The notes: generated from the sequence alone by a model not told the origin. DNA of 64,000 nucleotides from an uncultured Collinsella sp. (GCA_959023295.1 CAUFBM010000004.1:1-64000); one strand, 5' to 3'. Counted from the first letter of the stretch, positions 7,262 through 16,519 are shown. Made by a program: numbers and translations.

Positions 7262-8176
7262 CTACTCCTCCCCCATGAGCTCGCCGGCGTTGCGGCGCAG
7301 CCATTCAAAGCACAGCGCCGTGGTCGCCTGGGCAACATTGAGGCTCTCGGTCATGCCGCGCTGGGGAAGCTTGGTCAAAAAGTCGCATTTCTCGAGCACC
7401 AGGCGCGAGATGCCGTCGCCCTCGGACCCCATGACGAGCGCCACGCGACCCTCGAAGGGAGCATCCCAGCAACTGCCTTCGGCGTGCTCGGAGGCACCGC
7501 CCACCCAAAAGCCAGCGGCCTTGAGGTCATCGAGCGCACGGGCGATATTGGGAACCTGCGCGATGGGCAGGTGCATGACGGCACCGGCTGAGGTTTTGTA
7601 GCTGCCCACGGTCACGCCGGCGGCACGCTTGTTGGCGATGACGACGCCCGCGGCGCCCACGACCTCGGCGGAGCGCACGATGGCGCCAAAGTTGCCGTCG
7701 TCAGTCACATGGTCGAGCACCACGACAAGTGCCGGACCCTCGCCTGCGCGGTCGAGGATATCGGCGACATCCGCATAGGGGAAGTTGCCGACCTCGAGCG
7801 CGATGCCCTGGTGAGCGCCATGGCTCGACAGCACATCGAGCTGTGCACGCGGCACATACTTAATGCGGACGCCCGCGGCGTTGAGGTCATCGACCAGACG
7901 CGACAGGGCGGCATCGCGCTCCCCGCCCTCGGCAATGAGCGCGCACTTGATGGGAAAACCAGTGCGCAGCGCCTCGGCGGCAGCACGACGGCCTTCGATA
8001 AACTCGCCCTTGGGAGCCTGGACAACGTCGCGGTTGCGATCGCGCTGCGGACGTGCGGCCTGGATACGATCGCGCTGACCCTTGGGAGCGGCAGCGCGGT
8101 CATTACGGCGAATCGGACGCGAGCCAGAAGCAGCCTGCTTGCCGCCACGAGACGCGCGCTTGCGATTGTCGGCCAT
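7262..8176 (-). CDS. rlmB: 23S rRNA (guanosine-2'-O)-methyltransferase RlmB
   Basis: This SPOUT-family (TrmH type) methyltransferase should 2'-O-methylate a guanosine of 23S rRNA using S-adenosylmethionine. An L30e-like substrate-binding domain begins near residue 58 (EFIEGRRAAAEAL). The SPOUT domain shows LDHVTDDGNFGAIVRSAE, MGSEGDGIS and ESLNVAQATT, which form the trefoil knot. The first ~57 residues are a low-complexity Arg/Lys/Gln-rich tail, probably RNA-contacting. AAGGAGG precedes the ATG. It is the second-last gene of the operon, 3 bases from yacP. Confidence 0.92.
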   Translation of the reverse strand: MADNRKRASRGGKQAASGSRPIRRNDRAAAPKGQRDRIQAARPQRDRNRDVVQAPKGEFIEGRRAAAEALRTGFPIKCALIAEGGERDAALSRLVDDLNAAGVRIKYVPRAQLDVLSSHGAHQGIALEVGNFPYADVADILDRAGEGPALVVVLDHVTDDGNFGAIVRSAEVVGAAGVVIANKRAAGVTVGSYKTSAGAVMHLPIAQVPNIARALDDLKAAGFWVGGASEHAEGSCWDAPFEGRVALVMGSEGDGISRLVLEKCDFLTKLPQRGMTESLNVAQATTALCFEWLRRNAGELMGEE

Positions 8177-8319
8177 ATAGCGACCTCCTTAAATAGATAA
8201 CGAACAAGAATCGACCGTCCGAGCCACGGCACCTTGCCTTTCAATCGTCGGGCATGACCACCAGGTCTATGCCCTCCTCTTTCAAGGCAATCTGCCGCAC
8301 CTCGAACGGTCGACAAATA

Positions 8320-9786
8320 CTAGAGACTCTTAATACGAGTGCCCGCGGCGGTATCCTCGATCGTCAGCCCGAGGTCCTTGAGCTGGTCGCGGATGGCATC
8401 GGCCAGATCCCAGTTCTTGGCGGCGCGGGCCTCGGCGCGGGCCTCGAGAATCTTGGCAGCGGCCTCGTCCACGTCGTCACCCGTGTAGGCAACCAAACCG
8501 GCGGCAACGCCCAGCAGGCCCAGCGGCAGCTCGACCTTGGGCTCGGGGAGCTCAACGCCAAGCGTATCGAGCAGCTCGGCCAGCGTGTCGGCGGCGGCAA
8601 GCGCGGCGGCCTTGTCGGCAGCGTCGCCCGCCTGCTCCAGGTACTGGTTGCACTCGGTCACAAAGCCAAAGACGGCACCCATGGCACCGGCGGTGTTAAA
8701 GTCGTCGTCCATGCACTCCTTAAAGGCAGTACGAGTCTCGGCGGCCTTGGCGACAAACGCCTCGGCGGCAGCCTCATCGGCGTCGGCCGTCGCGTGGCTT
8801 GCAGCCCAGCGCAGGTTCTCGACCGTGCCGGCGATACGCGTGAGCGAGTTCTCGGCACCCTCCAGGCGCTCCCAAGAGAAGTCGAGCGGCGAGCGATAGC
8901 TCGTCTGCAGCATCAGCAAGCGCAGAGCCGCGGCAGAGTGCTGCTCGAGCACCTCGGCCAGCGTAAAGAAGTTACCGAGCGACTTGGACATCTTCTCGCC
9001 GTCGACCAGTAGCATGCCCGTGTGCATCCAGGTGTTGGAGAAGCCCTGGTGCCAGGCGCAGGTGGCCTGGGCGCACTCGTTTTCGTGATGCGGGAAGGCA
9101 AGGTCGGAGCCGCCGCCGTGGATGTCAATCGGGGTGCCCAGGTAGCGGTGCACCATGGCGGCGCACTCGGTGTGCCAGCCGGGACGGCCCTCGCCCCAGG
9201 GGCTCGGCCAGCTGGGCTCGCCGGGCTTGGCGGCCTTCCACAGGGCAAAGTCGAGCGGGTCGTTCTTGTCCTCGTTCTCCTCGATGCGCGCGCCCACCAT
9301 AAGATCGTCGATGTTGCGGCCCGAGACCTGACCATAGTTGGGATCGCTGCGCACGGCAAAGTACACGTCGCCGTTATCGGCGGCATAGGCATGGCCCTGC
9401 TCGATAAGCGTCTTGATCATAGCGATCATGGGACCGATCTCTTTGGTGGCGCGGGGACGCACATCGGGATCGAGCACGTTGGCGGCGCGCATGACGCCGA
9501 TGAACTTGTCGGAGAACTCCGTCGCGACCTCGGCAGCCGTACGACCTTGCTCGTTGGCGCGCTTGATGATCTTGTCATCGACATCGGTGAGGTTCTGGGC
9601 GAACGTAACCTCGTAGCCGCTCGCGATGAGCCAGCGACGAATCACGTCAAAGCTGATGAACGTGCGGGCGTTGCCGATGTGGATGTTGTCGTAGACCGTG
9701 GGGCCGCACACATACATGCGGACCTTGCCGGACTCGATGGGCTGGAACTCTTCCTTTTTATGGGTAGCGCTGTTGTAGATACGCAT
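8320..9786 (-). CDS. cysS: Cysteinyl-tRNA synthetase
   Basis: This class I synthetase charges tRNA-Cys. The HIGH-type motif is HIGNAR near residue 37 and the KMSKS motif is GEKMSKSLGNF near 265. Cys and His residues of the zinc site are present, including HTECAAM and HHENECAQ. The product is 488 aa. The C-terminal anticodon-binding part ends AIRDQLKDLGLTIEDTAAGTR, as in the family. AAGGAG precedes the ATG. The gene lies between ispF (3 bases upstream) and rlmB (143 bases downstream). Confidence 0.96.
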   Translation of the reverse strand: MRIYNSATHKKEEFQPIESGKVRMYVCGPTVYDNIHIGNARTFISFDVIRRWLIASGYEVTFAQNLTDVDDKIIKRANEQGRTAAEVATEFSDKFIGVMRAANVLDPDVRPRATKEIGPMIAMIKTLIEQGHAYAADNGDVYFAVRSDPNYGQVSGRNIDDLMVGARIEENEDKNDPLDFALWKAAKPGEPSWPSPWGEGRPGWHTECAAMVHRYLGTPIDIHGGGSDLAFPHHENECAQATCAWHQGFSNTWMHTGMLLVDGEKMSKSLGNFFTLAEVLEQHSAAALRLLMLQTSYRSPLDFSWERLEGAENSLTRIAGTVENLRWAASHATADADEAAAEAFVAKAAETRTAFKECMDDDFNTAGAMGAVFGFVTECNQYLEQAGDAADKAAALAAADTLAELLDTLGVELPEPKVELPLGLLGVAAGLVAYTGDDVDEAAAKILEARAEARAAKNWDLADAIRDQLKDLGLTIEDTAAGTRIKSL

Positions 9787-9789
9787 TCG

Positions 9790-10284
9790 TTACTCCTTAA
9801 CGGTTTTCTGTAGCAGGCAGACGGCCCAGGCGCCGATCCCCTCGCCCTGGCCTTCCCAGCCGAGCTTTTCGGTCGTAGTGGCGGCGACGCCCACGTTTTC
9901 GACGTCAACGCCCAGAGCATGGGCAAGGTTGGCGCGCATGGCATCGCGGTGCGGGGTGATTTTGGGCTGCTGACAGGCAATGGTGCAGTCGGCATCGACA
10001 AACTCAAAGCCCAGCTCGCGCGCATAGTCCATCACACGGGCAAGCAGCACCATCGAGTCGGCGCCCTCATAGGCAGGATCGGTGTCGGGGAACAGTTTGC
10101 CGATGTCTCCCCCGCGGCAGGCGCCCAAAATAGCGTCGGCCAGCGCGTGCGCGAGCACATCGGCATCCGAATGGCCCAGCAGACCGCGCTCGTAGGGAAT
10201 GTCGACCCCGCCGATGATACATCGACGACCCTCCACCAAACGGTGGACGTCGTAGCCGTGGCCAATGCGCAGGTTACTGAACAT
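9790..10284 (-). CDS. ispF: 2-C-methyl-D-erythritol 2,4-cyclodiphosphate synthase
   Basis: IspF cyclises CDP-methylerythritol phosphate to MEcPP in the non-mevalonate isoprenoid pathway. The N-terminal RIGHGYDVHRL carries the Asp and His metal ligands. GLLGHSDADVLAHALADAILGA and PHRDAMRANLA are further family motifs. The length, 164 aa, is standard. The start overlaps the end of ispD by 11 bases, indicating translational coupling. Confidence 0.96.
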   Translation of the reverse strand: MFSNLRIGHGYDVHRLVEGRRCIIGGVDIPYERGLLGHSDADVLAHALADAILGACRGGDIGKLFPDTDPAYEGADSMVLLARVMDYARELGFEFVDADCTIACQQPKITPHRDAMRANLAHALGVDVENVGVAATTTEKLGWEGQGEGIGAWAVCLLQKTVKE

Positions 10285-11002
10285 GGGGAAGATCCTCTCC
10301 CTCGGCCATGCGGCCGAGCAGAATCGCGGTTACGGGACGCAAGTCCTCGGGTACCGTCACCTTAAGGTTGTCGCGTGGGCTCTGGACGCAGCGGACACGC
10401 CCACCCATGCGCTCGACCAGCGAAGAATCGTCGGTCCCGATAAAGCCCTCGGCGATAGCTGCGGTGTGGGCGCGCTCCATGGCGTCGACGCTAAAGATTT
10501 GCGGCGTCTGTGCGGCCCAATAGAGTTCACGCGGCGGCGTCTCAACGATATTATCGCCATCGACGATTTTGAGCGTGTCGATCGCGGGCTGACCGCACAC
10601 GACACCGTCGAGGGCACGGTCGCTCACGAGCACGTCGATAGCGTGATCGATGGCCTCGGTCGTAATGAGCGGACGAGCGCCGTCGTGAATGGCGACGTAT
10701 TCAAAGCCTGCCGGTACCGCATGCACGCCGGCTCGGGTGGAATCCTGACGGGTATCGCCGGCATCGGCAAAGCTGATGGGCGTATCATAGTCAAACGGGT
10801 CGATGGCCAGGCGGCGCATCTCGGCACGGCGCTCGACAGGACACACCACCACGATGTGGCCGACCTTGTCACTGCGATCGAACGCACGGATGGACCAGCT
10901 CATAAGCGGACGACCCGCCACGTTAACGAGCTGCTTGCCGCCGGGATTTCCAAAGCGCTGGCCGCTGCCACCGGCAACGACCACGGCGCACACGGGCGCC
11001 AT
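10274..11002 (-). CDS. ispD: 2-C-methyl-D-erythritol 4-phosphate cytidylyltransferase
   Basis: IspD transfers CMP from CTP to methylerythritol phosphate. The nucleotide-binding signature AVVVAGGSGQRFG is at the N-terminus, followed by IHDGARPL and the C-terminal GTDDSSLVERMG. The product is 242 aa. Its ATG overlaps the TAA stop of disA (TAATG), so it is coupled to that gene. Confidence 0.95.
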   Translation of the reverse strand: MAPVCAVVVAGGSGQRFGNPGGKQLVNVAGRPLMSWSIRAFDRSDKVGHIVVVCPVERRAEMRRLAIDPFDYDTPISFADAGDTRQDSTRAGVHAVPAGFEYVAIHDGARPLITTEAIDHAIDVLVSDRALDGVVCGQPAIDTLKIVDGDNIVETPPRELYWAAQTPQIFSVDAMERAHTAAIAEGFIGTDDSSLVERMGGRVRCVQSPRDNLKVTVPEDLRPVTAILLGRMAEGEDLPHVQ

Positions 11003-12069
11003 TATGCGTTCCCCTGTTTGGTGCCCTTCATGCGGTACAGGGAGTCCGCAAGAATGGCAGGGTTGTTGACACCAAAGTCGCCCAGGCGTTCCGGATCCTC
11101 GCTGATGTCGTCCATGAGTTCCTGCAGCGAGCCGTACTCGTCGACAATCTTCTCGGCCACGCCGTCGCGCACGACGGACACGCGCGAAAGCGTGCGCAGG
11201 CCCAGCGGCGTCATGACGGAGTCCTCATCCAGGTCGTCGTAACCCAAAACCGCCGCCACGTGCTGCGGGTCGGACAGGTCCTTAGGCGTCATGCGGCTAA
11301 GCTCGGCGCGGATCTTCTCGGCATTGGCCTCGGAGGAATCGCTCGCGTAGTCGCGGATCATCAGATCGTATTCGGTATCCATGCTGGAGCCCGCGAGCTG
11401 TTCGAGCTGCATCTGCACGAGCTTGCCCTGGTTGCCCAGCTTGACGATGCAATCCTTAAGCTCGGTCTTTGCCTGCTGCATGATCTCGAAACTCGAGAAA
11501 ATACCGGTAATGTCGGCGAGCGTAACGTAGTCGTCGAGCTCGAGGGCCGTCAGGCGCAGCAGGGAGCGATCGAGCGACTGACGGGTGGTCTGGAGCGTGG
11601 CGACAAGCTGGTTGACCGAGCTCATGATGGTGGTGACGGGCTGAATCTCGTAGCTCTTGCCGTGAACGTACACGTTGACGACGGCACGACGGGCCGAGAC
11701 CGAGATCACGATGGCATCGGTGAGCACCGACATGCGAGCGGCGGTGCGGTGACGCATGCCCGTCTCGCTCGTGGCAAGCGAGGGATCGGGATTGAGGTGG
11801 AAGTTGGCGCGCAGGATCTGGGTGAGGTCGCCGTCGATGACGATGGCACCGTCCATCTTGGAGAGCTCGAACAGGCGGTTCGAGGTAAACGAAATGTTGA
11901 GCGGGAAGCCGTCGTTACCGGCAGCGAGCACGTTTTCGGTATCGCCGACGCAAATGAGGGCACCAAGGTGACCGGCGATGATCATATCGAGGGCGGTGCG
12001 GATCGGCTGGCCAGGTGCCGTCAGACGAATGGCCTGTTCCATACGCTTTTGCAACTCGTTCTTATCCAA
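11002..12069 (-). CDS. disA: Diadenylate cyclase DisA
   Basis: DisA condenses two ATP to c-di-AMP and scans DNA for damage. The N-terminal DAC domain has both catalytic motifs, D73-G-A75 and R106-H-R108. A helical linker follows and a C-terminal HhH DNA-binding region begins near residue 290. The 355-aa length is typical. It heads an operon that continues into ispD, ispF, cysS, rlmB and yacP, an order close to Bacillus. The usual upstream partner radA is absent here; the divergent neighbour is mntP. Confidence 0.96.
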   Translation of the reverse strand: MDKNELQKRMEQAIRLTAPGQPIRTALDMIIAGHLGALICVGDTENVLAAGNDGFPLNISFTSNRLFELSKMDGAIVIDGDLTQILRANFHLNPDPSLATSETGMRHRTAARMSVLTDAIVISVSARRAVVNVYVHGKSYEIQPVTTIMSSVNQLVATLQTTRQSLDRSLLRLTALELDDYVTLADITGIFSSFEIMQQAKTELKDCIVKLGNQGKLVQMQLEQLAGSSMDTEYDLMIRDYASDSSEANAEKIRAELSRMTPKDLSDPQHVAAVLGYDDLDEDSVMTPLGLRTLSRVSVVRDGVAEKIVDEYGSLQELMDDISEDPERLGDFGVNNPAILADSLYRMKGTKQGNA

Positions 12070-12180
12070 GGCATCGCTCCCATCCTATACGCTCCATAAA
12101 CGCTAAATAGTTTCTCACGGTTTGTCCCCACGGCGCTCGCGAAATCCGATGCTTACAGAATGAGCGAACACCGCTTAGAC

Positions 12181-12210
12181 AGCTCATTTGGCACGGGGCT
12201 CTTTTGACTG
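12181..12210 (+). repeat. CAATTTGGGRCNGGG motif, copy 1 (diverged)
   Basis: AGCTCATTTGGCACGGGGCT followed by CTTTTGACTG lies between disA and mntP. It keeps the ATTTGG-C-GG core and the T-run of the family. Confidence 0.35.
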
Positions 12211-12290
12211 CTCATGTGGTAGCATCGGGTCTCATATAAATGAGGGAGTAGTCGTGTAATCGGGTTCGCCCGCAGAGAGGGAGCCAGACT

Positions 12291-12875
12291 ATGGGACTCG
12301 CAGAGCTCGTGTTACTCGCCGTTGGCCTTTCGATGGACGCCTTTGCCGTTTCCATCTGCAAGGGTCTCGGCATGAAAAAGATCAACCTTAAAGTCGCCGT
12401 TGCACTCGGCCTGTTCTTTGGCGGCTTTCAGGCCGGCATGCCCGTAATCGGATGGGCACTCGGCAGCCAGTTTATGGGTATCATCGGCCCCATCGACCAT
12501 TGGATCGCCTTTATCCTTTTGGCCTTTATTGGCGGCAAGATGCTGTGGGAAGCCTTTACCGAAGACGAGAATGAGGACGAAGGCGACGTCAAGGATGCCG
12601 AAAAGATCGACCTGGGCGAGTACCTAATCCTTGCCATCGCCACCTCGATTGACGCGCTCGCCGTGGGTATCTCGTTTGCCGCGCTCTCGGTCGATATCGT
12701 TCCTGCCGTGTCGCTCATTGGCATCACGACCCTTCTCTTCTCCGTCGCCGGTGTAGCGATCGGCCACACCTTTGGCGCGCGCTACGAAAAACCCGCCACC
12801 ATCGTCGGCGGCGTTGTGCTCATCCTCATCGGGCTTAAGATCTTGCTTGAGCATCTGGGGATTCTCGCGATATAA
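12291..12875 (+). CDS. mntP: Manganese efflux pump MntP
   Basis: This is a six-helix inner-membrane exporter of Mn(II). Both repeat halves are visible: GLSMDAFAVSICKG near residue 12 and ATSIDALAVGISFAAL near 117, each with the conserved Asp. An acidic cytoplasmic loop (EDENEDEGDVKDAEK) links them. The 194-aa length fits the family. GAGAGGGAGCC precedes the ATG. The leader contains GGGAGTAG and a CGGG-TTCG-CCCG hairpin, discussed among the findings. Confidence 0.93.
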   Translation: MGLAELVLLAVGLSMDAFAVSICKGLGMKKINLKVAVALGLFFGGFQAGMPVIGWALGSQFMGIIGPIDHWIAFILLAFIGGKMLWEAFTEDENEDEGDVKDAEKIDLGEYLILAIATSIDALAVGISFAALSVDIVPAVSLIGITTLLFSVAGVAIGHTFGARYEKPATIVGGVVLILIGLKILLEHLGILAI

Positions 12876-12916
12876 AAAACGCCTCTCATAAGCTCGACGT
12901 CAATGTAGAAGTCTCA

Positions 12917-12986
12917 TGCAGAGTTTTGCATAAGACCTTTTCGTGCAGACTTTTGCATGTCATACTGATATGCAAAAGTCTGCACG
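12917..12986 (+). promoter_or_regulatory. hipBA operator
   Basis: A perfect inverted repeat with 17-base arms (12942-12958, CGTGCAGACTTTTGCAT, and 12970-12986) and an 11-base spacer lies just before hipB. A third half-site, TGCAGAGTTTTGCAT (12917-12931, one mismatch), sits upstream. Multiple palindromic sites are typical of HipB autoregulation. Confidence 0.8.
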
Positions 12987-12999
12987 TTAGGAGATTGCC

Positions 13000-13470
13000 G
13001 TGGATACCCTTCCCATCACCACGCCGCGCCAAGCTGGCATCTACGTGCGCCAGGCACGCGAGTCACAGGGAATCACCCGTGCGGCCCTCGCTAAAAAAGC
13101 CGGTGTTTCGGAGCGCCTGCTTGCATCGCTCGAGCTGGGAGATGCCACCGGCATTCGACTCGACAAGTTGCTGACGATTTTCAATGCTCTTGGACTGGCA
13201 CTCGCCGCTCAAGGGGATATCGGCGAAGCAAAAAACGAGCGACCAGTCGACGCCCCGCATGCCAATCCGCTGCCTCGCAGCATCCCCAGGCGCCATCACA
13301 CTCAACGTCCTCATCATCGCAACCGTCGTAGTACCGCCATTCCGGCTCTTGCAGATGCCCCCTTTACATCCGCACTCTACGACGAGGTCTTTGCCGATTT
13401 CGCCATGTCCAATCTCGGAGTCTCGATTGCCGCAAACGCATCTAACCAAACCAAGCCCGAAGGGAAATAG
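13000..13470 (+). CDS. hipB: HipB-like XRE-family antitoxin
   Basis: This DNA-binding antitoxin partners the adjacent HipA kinase. Residues ~10-65 form a Cro/C1-type helix-turn-helix (YVRQARESQGITRAALAKKAGVS, then the LLASLELGD segment). The rest is a longer tail than usual, His/Arg-rich in the middle, with an ordered-looking C-terminal stretch (FTSALYDEVFADFAM). The start is GTG at 13000 behind TAGGAG. HipA follows after 3 bases. The palindrome upstream is the expected autoregulatory site. Confidence 0.88.
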   Translation: MDTLPITTPRQAGIYVRQARESQGITRAALAKKAGVSERLLASLELGDATGIRLDKLLTIFNALGLALAAQGDIGEAKNERPVDAPHANPLPRSIPRRHHTQRPHHRNRRSTAIPALADAPFTSALYDEVFADFAMSNLGVSIAANASNQTKPEGK

Positions 13471-13473
13471 CCA

Positions 13474-14778
13474 ATGGCCAGAACATCACTTCGGACCTTT
13501 ATTTGCGGCGTACCTGCGGGAACGCTCACGCAAGATGAGAACGGTCTTATCAGCTTTACCTACGATCATGACTATGACGGGCCAGCCCTATCGACCAACA
13601 TACCCGTATCGAATCGCACATACGGACAACAGATCATGAATCCGTACCTGTTTGGCCTTCTACCCGACAGCGAGGACCAACGAAAAGCGATTGCCGCCGA
13701 ATTCGACGTTAGGCCCAACAATCCCGTTGCGCTGCTCAGCCATATCGGACTCGACTGTCCGGGCGGAGTGCAGTTTTGTGCCGAAGAAGACGTCAACGCC
13801 GTCCTGCATCGCGCTGGCGAATACCGCCCTATAGGCGATCACGAGATTGCACTGCGTCTCAAGTCAATCAGAGATGACCGCAATGCATCCTGGATGGGCC
13901 TAGATGAAAGTTGGTCACTCGGAGGCAATCAGGGCAAGTTCGCTCTCGCACTCATAGACGGTCGCTGGCGCGAATGTGTGGGCTCCTCGCCCACGACGCA
14001 TATTTTCAAAAATGGCGTTATCGGATTTAAACTTGAGGCTCTTAATGAGTTTGTCTGCATGAAAAGCGCCCAACGCGCCGGTATCGCAGCGGCAAATGTT
14101 GAATATCGTATGTTTGAGGACGAACCCGCCCTCATTGTTGAGCGATATGACCGCGTGAAAGTCAAAGACGGAACGATCAGGCGCCTACATCAAGAAGACC
14201 TCTGTCAAGCTCTTGGAGTGATGCCTACTCAAAAGTACACGGCAGACGGCGGTCCGACCACACGCGACATTCAAGAGCTCCTCATAACTACGAGCCATCA
14301 TCATCTCAACCTCTATCTGTTTACGCAGATACTGTTCTTTAACGCCGTTATCGGTGCACCTGATGCGCATGCGAAAAACTATTCCCTACTACTCGGAAAC
14401 GACGGTACAGCCATGATGGCTCGTATGTACGATGTCGCGTCGGGTTTGGCGTATGAGCGCATGCGACGTCGGGCTCGCCTTGCCATGGGCGTTGGCGGCG
14501 AGAATCGCGTGGGACGTATCGGACCCAACGCTATCCGCCGATACCATGGCGAAGGCGACCCCGTACTGGAAGCGGCACTCACCGATGCCGGGCTAACCGA
14601 GAAGTTTTGCTTTACAACCATGATGGACCTTGCCTATGAAGTGCCCATCTGCATGGAAGAGGTCATGGACGAATACGCCGATCTGCCCGGCATGGCTGAC
14701 CTGCGCGAGCATATGCTCGGGCCCGTCCGCGAAAACTGCCAGCGCACCCTCGACCTCATCAAGGCGGATATGGGCTAG
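13474..14778 (+). CDS. hipA: HipA family serine/threonine kinase toxin
   Basis: HipA kinases phosphorylate translation components (glutamyl-tRNA synthetase in E. coli) and induce dormancy. All core motifs are present: SLGGNQGKF (148-156), THIFK (175-179), ERYDR (223-227), HQEDLCQALG (239-248), the catalytic D297-A-H-A-K-N302 and Y-D320-V-A-S. The 434-aa protein also has the N-terminal subdomain (NPYLFGLLPDSE). It therefore looks intact and active. It is co-transcribed with hipB and ends at a strong terminator. A second, distinct HipA-like protein lies 7 kb upstream. Confidence 0.92.
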   Translation: MARTSLRTFICGVPAGTLTQDENGLISFTYDHDYDGPALSTNIPVSNRTYGQQIMNPYLFGLLPDSEDQRKAIAAEFDVRPNNPVALLSHIGLDCPGGVQFCAEEDVNAVLHRAGEYRPIGDHEIALRLKSIRDDRNASWMGLDESWSLGGNQGKFALALIDGRWRECVGSSPTTHIFKNGVIGFKLEALNEFVCMKSAQRAGIAAANVEYRMFEDEPALIVERYDRVKVKDGTIRRLHQEDLCQALGVMPTQKYTADGGPTTRDIQELLITTSHHHLNLYLFTQILFFNAVIGAPDAHAKNYSLLLGNDGTAMMARMYDVASGLAYERMRRRARLAMGVGGENRVGRIGPNAIRRYHGEGDPVLEAALTDAGLTEKFCFTTMMDLAYEVPICMEEVMDEYADLPGMADLREHMLGPVRENCQRTLDLIKADMG

Positions 14779-14809
14779 ACGCCAATCAATTTCCCATTTC
14801 TTAAAAGAA

Positions 14810-14850
14810 GAGAGGGGGCACCCGTCGCAAAAGCTCGGATGCCCCCTCTC
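14810..14850. terminator. Bidirectional terminator between hipA and pepD
   Basis: GAGAGGGGGCA (14810-14820) and TGCCCCCTCTC (14840-14850) pair perfectly around a 19-base loop. The convergent genes hipA and pepD lie on either side. Confidence 0.75.
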
Positions 14851-14905
14851 GTAATGTCATTTGCAATCCATCAGCAAATGTTTTGGATTGCCGTTAATGC
14901 GACCT

Positions 14906-16363
14906 TTACGCGGCAAGGCGCTTGAGGACGTCGATGAGCAGCTCGTAGAAGCGCTCGGCAGAAGCGAGTTCCATGCTCTCGTCCGGGGTGTGGACATCGG
15001 AAAGCGTCGGGCCCACGGCGATGGCGTCCAGGCCGTGCAGGGCCTCGGCAAACAGGCCGCACTCAAGGCCGGCGTGAATGGACTCGATGCGCAGCTCGGA
15101 GCCAAAGAGCTCGCGATAGCTCTCGATAAAGACGTCGCGGACCGGCGAATGCTCGGCATAGCTCCAGCCGGGATACTCGAACTCAAACTTGGCGTCGAAG
15201 CCCAGGACATCAGCCAGCGTCTGCAGGCGGTCCTTGAACTCGTTCTGCAGCGAGGTGATCGAGGAGCGCGGGGACAGCATGATCTTGACCTCGTCGTCAG
15301 AAGTGGCAACCACACCGATGTTGGAGGAAACCTCGACGGAGCCGTCGGTGGCGACGTTGCGGCGAATCACGCCGTTAGGGGCAAGACGCAGGGCGCGGAT
15401 GAGGGCAATCGCGGACTTCTGGTCCATGGCCTCGACCTCAGTGTTGTCGGCAATCTCGACGGTGCAGGTAAAGCCGGGGTCGAAGACCTCGAGCTCGGCA
15501 GTGACGTCGGCGATGATGCCCTTTGCGATCTGGGCCGCGGCCTCGGCGGCGGCGTGGTCGGCGTAGACCAGAACAGCCTTGCACTCACGGTTGATGGCGT
15601 TGTCCTTGGTGCCGCCGTTAAAGCTGACGATGGCGGGCTCGCCGGCAACCATCAGGCGGTCGATGATGCGGGCCATGATGAGGTTGCCGTTGCCGCGCTC
15701 CAGGTTGATATCGTTGCCGGAATGACCACCCAGTAGGCCGGAGATGTCGAGCGTGAGGGTGCTACCGGTCTTGTGCTCGCGCACGATGGGGCAGGTGTAG
15801 GTAACAACGACGCCGCCGGCGCAGCTGACGGTGGCAACGCCCTCTTCCTCGGAGTCAAGGTTAATCATGGTGCGGGCGCTAATCTGGGACTTGTCGAGCG
15901 TCTCGGCGCCGACCAGGCCAGTCTCCTCGTCGGTGGTGAATACGCACTCGAGGGCGGGGTGAACGATCGAATCGTCATTGAGAACAGTGAGCATCAGAGC
16001 GACGGCGATACCGTTGTCGGCGCCCAGGGTGGTGCCGTTAGCGGTGAGGACGCCGTCCTTGACGACCAGGTCGATACCGTCGGTCGTAAAGTCGTGCTCA
16101 ACAGAGCCCAACTTGTCGCACACCATATCGATGTGGCCCTGCAGCATCACGGTCGGAGCATTCTCGGCGCCGGCAGATGCGGGCTTGCGAATGATGACGT
16201 TGTAGACCTCGTCCTGGTACACATCAAGACCGCGCTCCTTGGCAAACGCAACCAGGAAATCGCTGATGCCCTTCTCGTTGCCAGACCCACGGGGGATCGC
16301 GCTGACCTCCTCAAAGAAATGGAACAGCTGGGCAGGCTCGTAGCCAGTAATCTTGTAGTCCAT
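14906..16363 (-). CDS. pepD: Aminoacyl-histidine dipeptidase (M20C)
   Basis: This zinc peptidase of the PepD/Xaa-His family hydrolyses dipeptides such as carnosine-type substrates in the cytoplasm. The metal-binding elements are LQGHIDMV, GADNGIAV and TTDEETGLVGAE, and the lid domain lies in between (GGHSGNDINLERGNGN). The chosen ATG at 16363 follows AAGGAGG at ideal spacing and starts MDYKITGYEP (485 aa). An upstream in-frame ATG at 16468 would add 35 unrelated residues. The gene appears monocistronic. Confidence 0.92.
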   Translation of the reverse strand: MDYKITGYEPAQLFHFFEEVSAIPRGSGNEKGISDFLVAFAKERGLDVYQDEVYNVIIRKPASAGAENAPTVMLQGHIDMVCDKLGSVEHDFTTDGIDLVVKDGVLTANGTTLGADNGIAVALMLTVLNDDSIVHPALECVFTTDEETGLVGAETLDKSQISARTMINLDSEEEGVATVSCAGGVVVTYTCPIVREHKTGSTLTLDISGLLGGHSGNDINLERGNGNLIMARIIDRLMVAGEPAIVSFNGGTKDNAINRECKAVLVYADHAAAEAAAQIAKGIIADVTAELEVFDPGFTCTVEIADNTEVEAMDQKSAIALIRALRLAPNGVIRRNVATDGSVEVSSNIGVVATSDDEVKIMLSPRSSITSLQNEFKDRLQTLADVLGFDAKFEFEYPGWSYAEHSPVRDVFIESYRELFGSELRIESIHAGLECGLFAEALHGLDAIAVGPTLSDVHTPDESMELASAERFYELLIDVLKRLAA

Positions 16364-16519
16364 GGTGCCTCCTTGGCGCAACTGGTTAGACAGTAAGACA
16401 TGCGACTTGTATATTCCCAGACTTTGCGTGCATAAACCAGTCGAAAACGCCGAGCGCCCTTGCATCATCGGCTAACGGCGGACCGCATAGCGTAACGGTC
16501 ACAACTTCGCAGCTCTACA

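Noticed and set aside
8177..8319. A possible short peptide (about 20 codons, ending VVMPDD) between cysS and rlmB.
   Set aside because: It is too short, starts at a GTG without a convincing site, and may be chance.
12236..12290. A canonical yybP-ykoY manganese riboswitch.
   Set aside because: Only the GGGAGTAG box is seen and the leader is too short for the known fold, so it is reported as an observation, not annotated.
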